Below the pieces are notes generated by a model. That model was not told the origin of the DNA, did not search any database, and saw nothing but the letters and a program-made list of their open reading frames with translations. DNA of 64,000 bases from Methanoregula sp. (GTDB taxonomy: Archaea; Halobacteriota; Methanomicrobia; Methanomicrobiales; Methanospirillaceae): contig CP112999.1 of the NCBI GenBank assembly GCA_026625165.1, positions 2,110,863-2,174,862 on the forward strand, written 5' to 3'. Both the position numbers and the translations under genes were made by a program. Below are positions 38,398 through 48,113 of the stretch, piece after piece (position 1 is the first letter of the stretch; the number at the start of each line of letters is the position of its first letter).

Positions 38398-38790
38398 ATG
38401 GCAGATATGGCAGACGTCGCAGTAATTTCCGGATCTACATCGGACAGCGCGATCGCAGACAAGGTAAAAAAGATCCTTGACGGGCAAAAAATTTCCTATG
38501 ATTACCAGGTGATCTCCGCTCACCGGGACCCGGATAAACTTGATGCGTATATCAAAGCAAGCACCTGCAAAGTGTACATTGCAATTGCGGGGCTTTCCGC
38601 AGCACTTCCCGGTGTTATCGCTTCAAAGACCGATAAGCCCGTGATCGGTGTTCCGGTAAGCGGCACCCTCAACGGTCTCGACGCACTCCTCGCGATCGCC
38701 CAGATGCCAAAAGGCGTGCCTGTCGCATGCGTGGGAGTGGATAACGGAGAGAATGCGGCGTGGCTGGCAATCAGGATATTAAAACTATGA
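38398..38790 (+). CDS. purE: N5-carboxyaminoimidazole ribonucleotide mutase / AIR carboxylase
   Basis: A 130-residue PurE for the carboxylation step of purine synthesis. '[15 protein letters not shown]' is the phosphate-binding loop, '[11 protein letters not shown]' carries the catalytic histidine, and '[16 protein letters not shown]' the oxyanion loop. The start is 38398 or the ATG three codons later; the promoter position does not settle it. It is a stand-alone gene diverging from the riboflavin operon. Confidence 0.94.
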   Translation: MADMADVAVISGSTSDSAIADKVKKILDGQKISYDYQVISAHRDPDKLDAYIKASTCKVYIAIAGLSAALPGVIASKTDKPVIGVPVSGTLNGLDALLAIAQMPKGVPVACVGVDNGENAAWLAIRILKL

Positions 38791-38832
38791 TAATTCTATT
38801 TTTAATCCTCGCAATCATACTGGCAATGAAAT

Positions 38833-40599
38833 TCAATAAAGGAGGGGTGTGCCATCCCGTCCGGCAGCCTTCATTCCCTCATTGACAAGCGATCGGTTCT
38901 TTGGATCGCGATACTGCAGCAACGCCCGCTGTACCTTTTTCTCATGGCCTTTTGGAATATAAACCGGTGCGAGTGTAAACGGATTGAGTCCGGTATAATA
39001 CATACAGGTGGAAACGCTCATCGGTGTGGGCGTGAATTCCTGCACCTGCTCGGTATACAGGTTGTGGTCATGGATATAAAACGCGAGGTCGACCATGTCA
39101 TTTACCGTGCATCCGGGATGCCCCGACATAAAATATGGAAGAAGATATTGGCGCTTTCTCCTGGTCTGCTGGATCTTCTCAAACCTTTTACGAAACGCTT
39201 CAAACACATTACCATCCGGCTTGTTCATGCAGGATGTGACATTTTGGGAAATATGCTCGGGGGCCACCTTGAGATGCCCCGAAATATGGTGCTCGCAGAG
39301 TTCAGACAGATATTCCATGTCATCCGCAGGGACAAGATCGTACCGTACCCCTGAGCTCACAAATACCTTCCTGACCCCGGGGATATTTTTCAATCGACGT
39401 AAAAGCTCCAGCTGCCGGACATGGCTTGTAGAAAGGTTCGGACATGCCAGAGTGCACCGTTTATCCGGGCATGTACCCCTCGTTTCCCATTGCGGACAGT
39501 AGAGCCCGTACATGTTTGCTGTCGGCCCCCCGATATCCTGAACGATTCCTTTGAATTCCGGCATCCGTGCCATGCGCTCCACTTCCCGTACAATTGATTC
39601 CTCGCTCCGGCTCTGGATGATCCTTCCCTGGTGGTGGGTGAGAGCACAGAACGAGCACATGCCAAAACATCCACGGTGACTGGTGATGGAGAACTGCACT
39701 GGTTCAAGGGCGGGGACGGGCAGTCGGTATGACGGGTGCACCCTGCGGCTGAAGGGCAGTTCATAGACATGGTCAAGTTCTTTAGTTGTAAGAGGATTTG
39801 CGGGAGGGTTCTGGATAATTATCGTCTTTGGATGCGGCTGGGCAACTGTACGGCCCCGTACAGGGTCCTGTTCAGCATAATGTAAGGCAAATGCCCGGGC
39901 ATATGTGGTTTTGTCCTTTAAAACTTCTGAAAATGGGGGTAGTTCGACGATGTCTTCCCGTGAAAATCCGCGCCACTCTGAGATTTCCATTTTATACGCT
40001 GTGCCGGAAATATCCCGGATCCGGTCTGCGGATTTGCCCGCTTCAAGCGACCGGGCAACCTCGCATACCTGGCGCTCGCCCATGCCAAAAATGAGGAGGT
40101 CTGCAGGTGCATCGGCAAGTATCGATTGCCGAACCCGGCCCTGCCAGTAATCATAGTGGGCAAACCTCCGCAGGCTGGCTTCGATACCACCAAGGACGAT
40201 AGGCACATCCGGGTAGAGAGCATGGACCCGGTCTGAATATACTATGGTTGCGCGATCGGGCCGCCGGGGGATGCCACCGGGTGAGTACACATCCTCACTA
40301 CGCCGTTTAAGGTTTGGCGTGAAACTGTTCACCATCGAATCGACATTTCCGGATGACACCCCGAAAAAAAGGCGGGGGGCGCCCAGCTTGATAAAATCCC
40401 GGTCAGATTTTTTGTCCGTCTGGGCGATTATGCCAACGGTGTATCCCGCATCCCAGAGCACCCTTCCGATCAGCGCAGTCCCAAATGACGGGTGATCAAC
40501 ATATGCATCACCGGTCAACAGGATAACATCAAACTGGGAGATGCCAAGCCTACCAGCTTCCATTTTTGACATCGGAAGGAACGGGGGTTGCGGGATCAT
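38833..40599 (-). CDS. YgiQ-family radical SAM protein
   Basis: A 588-residue protein of the YgiQ family (UPF0313). The N-terminal 280 residues form a cobalamin-binding-like domain ('FDVILLTGDAYVDHPSFGTALIGRVL'). The radical SAM core has the cluster motif C-x3-C-x2-C in 'RGCFGMCSFC', then 'EFKGIVQDIGGPTANMYG'. The C terminus has 'YYTGLNPFTLAPVYIPKG'. Reaction and substrate remain unknown for the family. All cluster cysteines are present and the length is typical. Confidence 0.92.
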   Translation of the reverse strand: MIPQPPFLPMSKMEAGRLGISQFDVILLTGDAYVDHPSFGTALIGRVLWDAGYTVGIIAQTDKKSDRDFIKLGAPRLFFGVSSGNVDSMVNSFTPNLKRRSEDVYSPGGIPRRPDRATIVYSDRVHALYPDVPIVLGGIEASLRRFAHYDYWQGRVRQSILADAPADLLIFGMGERQVCEVARSLEAGKSADRIRDISGTAYKMEISEWRGFSREDIVELPPFSEVLKDKTTYARAFALHYAEQDPVRGRTVAQPHPKTIIIQNPPANPLTTKELDHVYELPFSRRVHPSYRLPVPALEPVQFSITSHRGCFGMCSFCALTHHQGRIIQSRSEESIVREVERMARMPEFKGIVQDIGGPTANMYGLYCPQWETRGTCPDKRCTLACPNLSTSHVRQLELLRRLKNIPGVRKVFVSSGVRYDLVPADDMEYLSELCEHHISGHLKVAPEHISQNVTSCMNKPDGNVFEAFRKRFEKIQQTRRKRQYLLPYFMSGHPGCTVNDMVDLAFYIHDHNLYTEQVQEFTPTPMSVSTCMYYTGLNPFTLAPVYIPKGHEKKVQRALLQYRDPKNRSLVNEGMKAAGRDGTPLLY

Positions 40600-40668
40600 G
40601 CTGATATAATCAGCATGTGAACCCGCAGTATAAATAATTCCGGGATTTTTAGAGAAAACAGTAAGGGA

Positions 40669-41247
40669 TCAGCGCTGTGTCAGGTCCCGTATGATATCTG
40701 CCAGACCCGTAGGCAGTTCATCCTTGGGTTCAGGAGTGGGTGCATCTGGCAGATCAACCCGGGTCGGTTCGGATTTTTGGGGTTTATTTTCTTCATCTTC
40801 CTTTTCCTTATTGCCAAAAACAGGGAGATTTGTCTGGGTATGTTTGTCAAACTCGCGTCGTCCTTTCAGACCTGAGAATTCAAGGATGACCGCTTCAACG
40901 ATAAGATACGTCGTCGCTTTCTCCCGCAGGCAGCCGGTAAGGGCATGCCCTGCACGCCCGACAGAGGCATGGTAATGGATATGCGGCCCGTCTTCACCGG
41001 GATATATCGTGCCAACCCCGAACACCTCCCAACCCCCTTCAAACATAACAAAATGGGGGACGGGGGGGATAACGGGCTCTTCGGGACCGGTGACCATCCT
41101 CCCGTTCATCAACGCCCCAAGGAAAATGACAGACCCGGACTCAATGCCCTTGTCAGTTATGAACCGGCGCATCGAAACGAGAAAATCCTCGCCGTCATCA
41201 ATGCGCACCACAAAGACTCTTCCGATCTGCCCCTCCGCATATTGCAT
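40669..41247 (-). CDS. PPC/DUF296-domain protein with acidic tail
   Basis: A 192-residue protein. Residues 5-140 form a PPC (DUF296) domain, a trimeric beta-barrel-like fold with the metal-binding histidines H89, H91 and H93 in 'GPHIHYHASVG'. In plants the domain accompanies AT-hooks and helps bind DNA; prokaryotic stand-alone forms are uncharacterised. Here a charged extension of about 50 residues ('NKEKEDEENKPQKSEPTR...') follows, without an AT-hook. Role unknown. Confidence 0.85.
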   Translation of the reverse strand: MQYAEGQIGRVFVVRIDDGEDFLVSMRRFITDKGIESGSVIFLGALMNGRMVTGPEEPVIPPVPHFVMFEGGWEVFGVGTIYPGEDGPHIHYHASVGRAGHALTGCLREKATTYLIVEAVILEFSGLKGRREFDKHTQTNLPVFGNKEKEDEENKPQKSEPTRVDLPDAPTPEPKDELPTGLADIIRDLTQR

Positions 41248-41355
41248 AGTATCAGGTTCCCTTCTTAAGGTTCATATTGTTTGCGTGAAGGTTTATCCGG
41301 TACCCTGATTCAGGGGATCTCCTTTCTTTAACATCCATGAGTGAATGTTATACTA

Positions 41356-42477
41356 TCAATCGGGCTGGGATGGCAGCAGGCCAAGCCGTTTTACAGCAAG
41401 GTACGCAACGATTGTGGAAACAACGGTGGATATGACAATGACTGCAAGGTAAAGAGGCCTGTCTTCCGGAGTGAACTGGAACATTGGGTTCCCTGCAACC
41501 GTTGCGATTGTGTTTGGAACGAGAAGCGCGGTACCGATAATTGCGAGATAGGCTCCCAGAAGTGCCAGTTTGTTATTCAGGATCTGGAGCTGGTTATTGT
41601 ATATAGACTGGAGCACTTCAAGACCGCTTGCAAGGACTTCGGAAAGGTGCTCTGCAAGCCCGATCTGCGCCTGCACCTCGGCAATCAGCGCATTGATGCG
41701 GTCGAGTATCTTTTCCTCATCGGTCATGAGCTCCGCATCCCCGTACCGCAGCGAGCTTAAGGTATCGACAGTTGCCCAGAGCCCGCCAAGGTACACAATC
41801 AATGCATGTTTCATCTCGTAGATCTTGGGGCCGATCACGTCCCTTGGGGTTTTGGGATCCGTAAGTTCACGGCTCAGCTGGTCACCATGCCCTTCGATGC
41901 TTGCAAGGTAATCGAAGTTCCGGGAGTTGTTCTCATCGATGATCCTGATGAGCAGCAGGGTGATCTTATCCCCGGGGAGGCTGCCAACAGGGATCTTCCG
42001 CAGGAATGTTTCGGCATAGCGCCGCACCCTGAAAAACCGCTTTACTTCGCGGGTGTGGAGCGTTACAATAAAATTGTGCCTGATAAGGATGAAAAGCGGT
42101 TCAAGCCTGACGTCAAAACCCTGCATAAAAATCGCCGGGATCAGGAGACCGAGTTCATCGTCAAAGTCTTCATACCCGTTCCTCTGGTCCTTGAGGAGGT
42201 TTCGCATTAAAAGGTCGGAAAACCCAAGCGCGGTTGCTGTCGCCATCACCTCCTGTTCAACATCATCGACAACAAAATCGATCCAGCCTATTTCGGCATC
42301 TTTGATAAAATCGCGCAACTCGTTAATATTCCGGGACTCAAAGCGATAGGTGCCGCCTGATTTCCTGACGGCGCAGAAGCCTTTCTCCCCGTATATGGGC
42401 GATGTCTCCTGAGTCTCCCCGAATGTGACCTTGTTCTCCGATTCATCTCCCATAAAGGAGTGATCGTGCTGATCCAT
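41356..42477 (-). CDS. CorA-like divalent cation transporter
   Basis: A 373-residue member of the CorA superfamily. A cytoplasmic funnel of about 290 residues is followed by a long stalk helix and two C-terminal membrane helices. The pore motif reads A-G-N-P-M-F where CorA usually has G-M-N, so this is a CorA relative with an altered selectivity loop. Magnesium, cobalt or another divalent ion may be carried. The start ATG at 42477 gives an acidic, histidine-containing N terminus ('MDQHDHSFMGDE') that could sense metal. Confidence 0.85.
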   Translation of the reverse strand: MDQHDHSFMGDESENKVTFGETQETSPIYGEKGFCAVRKSGGTYRFESRNINELRDFIKDAEIGWIDFVVDDVEQEVMATATALGFSDLLMRNLLKDQRNGYEDFDDELGLLIPAIFMQGFDVRLEPLFILIRHNFIVTLHTREVKRFFRVRRYAETFLRKIPVGSLPGDKITLLLIRIIDENNSRNFDYLASIEGHGDQLSRELTDPKTPRDVIGPKIYEMKHALIVYLGGLWATVDTLSSLRYGDAELMTDEEKILDRINALIAEVQAQIGLAEHLSEVLASGLEVLQSIYNNQLQILNNKLALLGAYLAIIGTALLVPNTIATVAGNPMFQFTPEDRPLYLAVIVISTVVSTIVAYLAVKRLGLLPSQPD

Positions 42478-42625
42478 AAGATAATTTTCCTTTTATTGCA
42501 ATATTGTACAATGAGAGGGCTTTTTTTCAATAATGGGGGGAATATCAAGGAATTCTGAAAATAAAGAAGATTTTCGGGATTTTTTGCGGTTTTTAATGGG
42601 ATGTGGCGGTTCAATAAACGGGAGA

Positions 42626-44455
42626 TTATCTTCCACCCGCGCCACCACCGCCAAAACCTCCGCCGCCACCAAAGCCGCCACCACCGCCGAACCCCCCATG
42701 CCCTCCGGAACTGCCATGGCTCGGGGGGGAAAAGTACATGAGCGGGACAAATGCGTGGTTTATTCCCACAACACCAACAGGGACTCCTGTCTCGGGCATG
42801 CTGACATTCAGTGCCTTCATCGCGCGTTCCACGCTTTCACCCATACCGAGTGCCGTGCCATACACAAGCCATTCACCCCACATCGAGAGGTCTGCAGGGG
42901 AATACTTTTTCATCATCGCAAGGTCAGAGAGGAAGTGGGCAAAGGACTCCCATTCCAACCTTTCCTTATAACGGTCGTCCTTCCAGTGACCAAAGAGGGT
43001 GGACGGGGCAAAAACAGCAATTATTGTCTGGATGAGCATGATTGCATAGAGAACCACAGCCGGAATGAGCAGGGCAGACTGCATAGGCAGCACAAATACA
43101 AGGATTATGGATATTGCAAGAAGTATGATCGTGCAGAGCAGGACGGGGACAATATGCTCCCTGCCGTCAACAATGTACTGGGCCGGAAGCGCCGGGTCCG
43201 CCCGTCCGGTGACATCCTTGAGCATCCGCTGGTACTTCAGGGCTTTTTCTTCGGAAGCAGTATTTTTCCGGGCATCTTTTGCCAATGCCTCAATCCGTGT
43301 GGTATCAAGCATCCCGTTCTCCGACACTCCCGCAATGAAGTTGAGGACCCGCTGTTCATAAGGATCAGCGGATATGGAAGAAAGGATCCTTATCTCAATT
43401 CCCTTTCCACCCGGTTTTTCTGTGATATTGATAATCTTTTTACGGTGCAGGTCAAGGAGCGTCGCATAATACCCGTCCTCATCAAAATCCATTGCGTCGT
43501 CTTTGAAGAGCAGGTTCACCTGCCAGGGCCTGAGATCCGGATTTGGGATTGTGCTCAGGTATGCCGGCACCCCGTACTCTTTCTCCCTGCCATACCGGTT
43601 GTATATGAGGACAAAGACAATGGGCATGAGAATAGCCAAAAGCTTCGCCAGAAGGTTGAGTGCGATTGCCCCGTAATAGGAAATATTGTACCAGAATGCG
43701 GCAGACCCGGTCTTTCCTTTCACGTCATTTACCTGGGTCCGGAACGCCAGCATTCCTAAAAATGCTTCTTTTCCCGTCAGGAGTTCAATGGCAAGGATCT
43801 CGTTTTCCGAAACACTGCCGGTGATCACATAGGTATTCCCCGATTCCGCAACATTCAGCATCGGGGGATACACATAGATGTTATCCACAGACCGGGACGG
43901 GATGATGATCCTGACGTTACGGTAAGGAATATGGGATTCGCCCGCAAGTTTGAGGTTGAGGTGGGAATGGTACGAGTCGTACTCCAGCGGGGGGTGGAGG
44001 GAGGAGGAGTACCCGGCCGTATAGTGCCCGGAGTCGAAATAAGAGGGTTTGAAAATGCCTGCTTCATTCAACTCGGGCCTAAAACCGCTGGAGTAATGGG
44101 GCGGACTGCTGCCGGTCGCACCCGGTATCGTTACATCCCCCTTGTCATCCTTGATATACCCAATGGTCCCTGCAGGTGCCTGCATTGAAACAAATTCGAT
44201 GTTTGGGTAGGTGGCCCCATTGAGCGTGAGCGGTACTTCCCAATGCCGGTACAGCATGCGGTACTGGCCGGAATTTTTCACATCATAGGTATACTGTTCA
44301 GTGAATGTGCCATTGTCATAAAGCACCGCTTCGTACCGGTCAACAACAAGGTCACCTTCAAACAAGGGAGGTATAATGGTGACAATGATTAGCCCGATAA
44401 CTCCCAGTAGCAGGGAGATCCCAACAAGCCATGCAAGCTGCCGTGTTTCGCCCAC
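42626..44455 (-). CDS. DUF2207 membrane protein
   Basis: A 609-residue membrane protein of the DUF2207 family. One helix near residues 10-30 precedes an extracytoplasmic beta-rich domain of about 200 residues ('VDRYEAVLYDNGTFTEQYTYDV'), then a helix, a cytoplasmic domain of about 130 residues ('YATLLDLHRKKIINI'), two more helices and a C-terminal run of Gly-Gly-Phe repeats. GTG at 44455 is the start. It lies 12 bases after the LemA gene on the same strand; LemA and DUF2207 genes are neighbours in many genomes, but their joint function is unknown. Confidence 0.88.
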   Translation of the reverse strand: MGETRQLAWLVGISLLLGVIGLIIVTIIPPLFEGDLVVDRYEAVLYDNGTFTEQYTYDVKNSGQYRMLYRHWEVPLTLNGATYPNIEFVSMQAPAGTIGYIKDDKGDVTIPGATGSSPPHYSSGFRPELNEAGIFKPSYFDSGHYTAGYSSSLHPPLEYDSYHSHLNLKLAGESHIPYRNVRIIIPSRSVDNIYVYPPMLNVAESGNTYVITGSVSENEILAIELLTGKEAFLGMLAFRTQVNDVKGKTGSAAFWYNISYYGAIALNLLAKLLAILMPIVFVLIYNRYGREKEYGVPAYLSTIPNPDLRPWQVNLLFKDDAMDFDEDGYYATLLDLHRKKIINITEKPGGKGIEIRILSSISADPYEQRVLNFIAGVSENGMLDTTRIEALAKDARKNTASEEKALKYQRMLKDVTGRADPALPAQYIVDGREHIVPVLLCTIILLAISIILVFVLPMQSALLIPAVVLYAIMLIQTIIAVFAPSTLFGHWKDDRYKERLEWESFAHFLSDLAMMKKYSPADLSMWGEWLVYGTALGMGESVERAMKALNVSMPETGVPVGVVGINHAFVPLMYFSPPSHGSSGGHGGFGGGGGFGGGGGFGGGGAGGR

Positions 44456-44467
44456 AACAATTACCCT

Positions 44468-45037
44468 TTAGAATTCGATTTTCGGGGGTGTCTTGATCGC
44501 TTCCTCGAACTGGAGGTACTCGAGCTTGATGAACCCTATTAAGCGCCCGATAAAGTTCGACGGGATGGTGTCCATCATGGTGTTGAATTCCTGCGATATA
44601 TTGTTAAAAGTGTAGCGCTGACGTGCGATCTCGTCCTCGAGTCCCTTGACGGAGTCCATGAGGTTCATGACCGTTGTGTTGGTCTTGAGGTCGGGGTAAT
44701 TCTCGGCGACTGCCAGCAGGCGCCCGAAGATTGAACGCGACTCAGCTTCGACTTTGTTCAGATCGCCCGGGCCCGCGGTTGCGACACTGGCACGCATTGC
44801 GGTGACTTTTTCGAGCGTTTCCTTCTCAAATTTAGCATAGCTCTTCACCGCTCCGAGCAGCTGGTCGATCATGTCCAGCCTTTTTTTCATGGCGACACGG
44901 ATCTGGCCGAGGGTTGCCTCAGACGAGTTTTTCAGGGTATAAAACCGGTTGTAGATGCCGATCGCCCAGAAAATAATGCCCACAAGGACAAGGGCTATTA
45001 CTCCAAGGACGATCCATGGGATCAATGACTCAAACAT
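44468..45037 (-). CDS. lemA: LemA family protein
   Basis: A 189-residue LemA protein: one N-terminal membrane helix ('[22 protein letters not shown]') and then a long helical domain beginning '[23 protein letters not shown]' and '[18 protein letters not shown]'. The bulk faces one side of the membrane. Bacterial homologues have been tied to envelope integrity and to antigen processing in Listeria; the molecular role is not established. It precedes and is probably cotranslated with the DUF2207 gene. Confidence 0.92.
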   Translation of the reverse strand: MFESLIPWIVLGVIALVLVGIIFWAIGIYNRFYTLKNSSEATLGQIRVAMKKRLDMIDQLLGAVKSYAKFEKETLEKVTAMRASVATAGPGDLNKVEAESRSIFGRLLAVAENYPDLKTNTTVMNLMDSVKGLEDEIARQRYTFNNISQEFNTMMDTIPSNFIGRLIGFIKLEYLQFEEAIKTPPKIEF

Positions 45038-45201
45038 AGTTTATCAGAACAAAATGAGGGGAGGTACTTATTTAAGGTGTTGTGCCCGTTGACGTCAAAC
45101 GTGAGATGGGGCAGGAGTGGCAATTCCCTGAAACGTGCCCAGTGAGAGAGAACATAATTTCAATTGCGCTTGTTTTTGATATTTAGGATAAGGTTCACCT
45201 A

Positions 45202-46176
45202 CTATGCCGGCAACTTGAGCGTTCCCATGACCCGGAGCTTTCCCCCTTCAAGATAGTGCAACACTGCATGGGCATGAGGGGGAAACACAAGCGCCTTATC
45301 CATGCTCACGGTCAGTGTTGGCATCCTCCAGTTACCCCCAACAACGACGTTTTCCAGCCGGCCGGGTAAAAACTGCATCCAGTGGCCGACATAGATAACC
45401 ATGCCCGGTTTGAGAGGTGTGGGCCAGTATTTTACAAGGGCTGCCTTTGCGGTAATCGATGAGGCGGTTTTAATCGAGGGGTCGTTTGTCAGGACGTAGC
45501 CACGGTCGAGGTCCTCTGCATCAATGTTTTTAAGGGAGAGGCCCACCCGGTCCCCGGCAACAGCGTTTTCGGCGTCATCATCATGCTTCTGGATGGACCG
45601 GATCTGGGCCGTCTTTCCGGTTGGGAGGACTTTGAGCGTATCATGTTTTTTGATGAGCCCCCGTGTCACGCAGCCGAGGACAACGACACCGACGCCCTTC
45701 ACGTTGAAATGGTGATCAACTGGGACTGCACCATTTCCGCCGCCGTCCTTGGTTTTCTGGTGTGAGGTCATTTTTATTGTAATACCGATCAGTTTGTCGC
45801 GGAGCCCCGCCATATCCTCCTCCATTATGTCGTAATGTTCAAGCACGGTCCCACCGATGAGCGGGGCTATCTGGTCGATGGTGACATAGTTTTTGAGGAT
45901 AATGATTCCCGATGATTTTCCGGCGCTCTGTATCATCAGCACGCACTCCCCGAACCGGGCATTGATCTCATCGACCACCAGGATGACGCGGTCTGCAAGG
46001 GATATCGCATAAAACAGCGAGGATAATTTTTCCGGATACCGCGTTGGCTCGATGAGAGTGACAGTTGCATCACCCTTCTTCATGTTATAAAAAGTAATGT
46101 CGCTGGTCGTGCCTTTCTTTCCCAGATCCTTTGCGTAATCCGGCGGGGCAAGGACGGCAACGGTGAGGTTGGACAT
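45202..46176 (-). CDS. EF-Tu-like protein with a degenerate GTPase domain
   Basis: A 324-residue protein built like an elongation-factor-Tu/SelB GTPase with three domains. The G domain has lost its P-loop: the expected GHVDHGK-type segment reads A-P-P-D-Y-A-K-D. The switch II DxPG is replaced by 'IEPTRYPEKL'. Residues such as 'ADRVILVVDEINARFG' still show the fold. Domain 2 ('VKGVGVVVLGCVTRGLIKKHDTL') and domain 3 are well kept. It is unlikely to bind GTP normally and may bind RNA or a translation partner. Comparable proteins are known to me only as uncharacterised archaeal EF-1A-like proteins. Confidence 0.78.
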   Translation of the reverse strand: MSNLTVAVLAPPDYAKDLGKKGTTSDITFYNMKKGDATVTLIEPTRYPEKLSSLFYAISLADRVILVVDEINARFGECVLMIQSAGKSSGIIILKNYVTIDQIAPLIGGTVLEHYDIMEEDMAGLRDKLIGITIKMTSHQKTKDGGGNGAVPVDHHFNVKGVGVVVLGCVTRGLIKKHDTLKVLPTGKTAQIRSIQKHDDDAENAVAGDRVGLSLKNIDAEDLDRGYVLTNDPSIKTASSITAKAALVKYWPTPLKPGMVIYVGHWMQFLPGRLENVVVGGNWRMPTLTVSMDKALVFPPHAHAVLHYLEGGKLRVMGTLKLPA

Positions 46177-46280
46177 GCCTGAATACTTTAGCGGTGATGA
46201 TTATTAGGATTTAGGGTCATAAAAGGAGAGATTTGATTGTTTATACATATCATAAAAACTAATTACTCTTCGGAAGACAG

Positions 46281-47261
46281 ATGTGTGAGCAAATGAAGGG
46301 AAAAATAAAAATTTTAAGTCTGCTTGGCATCGTTCTTTTTCTCATCATCCTTTCTCGGATAAATCTCGGTGCACTTGTCGATATTTTTGCCCATATAAAT
46401 TTACCTCTGCTTTTCATGGCTTTGCTCGTAAATGGTGCTGCAATCGTTTTGAAATCGCTCAAGTGGAAGATCATAGTAAATTCAGTAAAAAATGATTTTA
46501 CCTTAAAAGAAAGTATAAAGGCATTTTTTGTTGGTTTTTCCTTTTCTACCATCACTCCGGCAAAGCTTGGAGATTTTATCAGGGTATTGTATATACAGGA
46601 TGACGGCTGCGGCCTTGGGAAGTCACTTGCTACGGTTGTGATCGATCGATTGATTGATATTATCTTGTTGTTTTCTATCGCCTTAGTGGGCGTATACGGA
46701 TTTTCCGTGTTCTATCATATCGAAATCATTTCAGTAAGCACCTTTGCTCTTCTCATAGTGGGTATTATCGCGGGTATCTATATTGTGCTTAATAAATCGG
46801 TTCTGTCTGCACTGCTTAAACCATTTTTCAATCTTTTTGTACCACAACACCTTAAAGGCAAAATCTCTCTTTATTATAATGATTTCTTCACAGGATTGTT
46901 CGCTTTTTATCTCGACCATCGGAGGTTTTATTCCAGTATCTTTGTTGGACTCATATCATGGATTCCCCCTTTCATCTATGGGTATCTGCTTGCGCTTTCG
47001 ATCGGTATAGATGCCGGTATCTTCTTTTTTATTCTTGTTATTCCCATTATCAGCCTGCTTGACCTGCTTCCGATCAGTATCTCAGGCATCGGGACCCGCG
47101 ATGTGGCTCTAATCTTTCTTTTTGGCCTAAAAAGTATCTCACCAGAACAGGCTGTGGCATTTTCCTTATTGTACCTGTTTATGAGCTACTGGCTGATTGC
47201 ACTCATTGGTGCGGGTGTATATTTCAGGTATCCCATAGAGATTCCCAAAGATCTGAGGTAA
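46281..47261 (+). CDS. flippase-like / AglD-type integral membrane protein
   Basis: A 326-residue protein with seven or eight membrane helices of the lysylphosphatidylglycerol synthase TM region/AglD superfamily. The segment 'SFSTITPAKLGDFIRVLYIQ' and the later 'LLDLLPISISGIGTRDVALIFLF' are diagnostic. There is no attached synthase domain. In archaea such proteins accompany protein N-glycosylation genes, as here, and may flip or modify lipid-linked sugars. The start is 46281 or the ATG four codons later. Confidence 0.86.
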   Translation: MCEQMKGKIKILSLLGIVLFLIILSRINLGALVDIFAHINLPLLFMALLVNGAAIVLKSLKWKIIVNSVKNDFTLKESIKAFFVGFSFSTITPAKLGDFIRVLYIQDDGCGLGKSLATVVIDRLIDIILLFSIALVGVYGFSVFYHIEIISVSTFALLIVGIIAGIYIVLNKSVLSALLKPFFNLFVPQHLKGKISLYYNDFFTGLFAFYLDHRRFYSSIFVGLISWIPPFIYGYLLALSIGIDAGIFFFILVIPIISLLDLLPISISGIGTRDVALIFLFGLKSISPEQAVAFSLLYLFMSYWLIALIGAGVYFRYPIEIPKDLR

Positions 47262-47264
47262 ATA

Positions 47265-47960
47265 TTACCCGTTTTTCCGTGCAATCACACCAACCGTGTA
47301 GGCATAATATTGTTTTTTGGGAAAAGCCCGTTCAATCACCCCTATTCTCTTTCTCAACGTAAGTGGCAGGACTTCCCGGTCATTGGTTGCCAGCGGGGGC
47401 AGAGCCTGCAGTCCGAATATTTTTTCTGTGGTTAACCCGGCCTGTCGCATAGCATTTTTAATACGGCGCGGGGAGTAATCCTCTTCATACCCGAATTCAA
47501 AATTTTTTACCAGCACCGCTACGAATTTACCCGCTTTATACCAGAGGCAAAGTGTATTTGGGACAATAATAATGACCTTTCCGTAAGGTTTTGTTATACG
47601 TGCCATTTCTTTTATTGCAGCGACATTCTCCGGATCCTTGAAATGTTCGATAACCCCGGAATTATACACCAGATCAAAGGTGTTGTCACCAAATGGCATG
47701 TTAAAAATACTTCCCAGTACCGGATATCTGCAATTATTCTGTGCCAGTTTTAATGCAGCCTTTGAAATATCAAGTCCGTACGTTTCATGTCGCTCTGACA
47801 GGGGAAATAGTGTCTGTCCTGTTCCGCATCCGGCTTCAAGGACCTTCGAACCCATGGGAAGATCCTTTTCAACTTTCATCATAAAATCGAGATATTTGAG
47901 GCTGTAATCACTGGTAATCAGGTTTTTTGTCCAGACTTTTTCCCAGATTTCTTCTTCCAT
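47265..47960 (-). CDS. class I SAM-dependent methyltransferase
   Basis: A 231-residue methyltransferase with motif I 'VLEAGCGTGQTLFPLSERH', motif II 'GLDISKAALKLA' and motif III/IV 'FDLVYNSGVIEHF', the pattern of the Methyltransf_11/UbiE-like group. Found within a glycosylation cluster, it may methylate a sugar or lipid carrier; this is inference. The ATG at 47960 is preferred to the GTG four codons upstream. It converges on the flippase-like gene, with stops only a few bases apart. Confidence 0.86.
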   Translation of the reverse strand: MEEEIWEKVWTKNLITSDYSLKYLDFMMKVEKDLPMGSKVLEAGCGTGQTLFPLSERHETYGLDISKAALKLAQNNCRYPVLGSIFNMPFGDNTFDLVYNSGVIEHFKDPENVAAIKEMARITKPYGKVIIIVPNTLCLWYKAGKFVAVLVKNFEFGYEEDYSPRRIKNAMRQAGLTTEKIFGLQALPPLATNDREVLPLTLRKRIGVIERAFPKKQYYAYTVGVIARKNG

Positions 47961-48113
47961 GGAACAGGTCACACTCGGATGATGAACATATTGTTTGGAG
48001 TGCTATATCCTCTTTATGAATCGGGGGATCAGTAACGGGTCGATATATGTAAAATTACAGAACAATAGTAACGAGGTTTTAAAGGTGTCCTGATAAAGAT
48101 CATATGAGCTTAA

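Noticed and set aside
42533..43759. 408-residue plus-strand frame
   Set aside because: It is antisense to the DUF2207 gene and has no recognisable domain.
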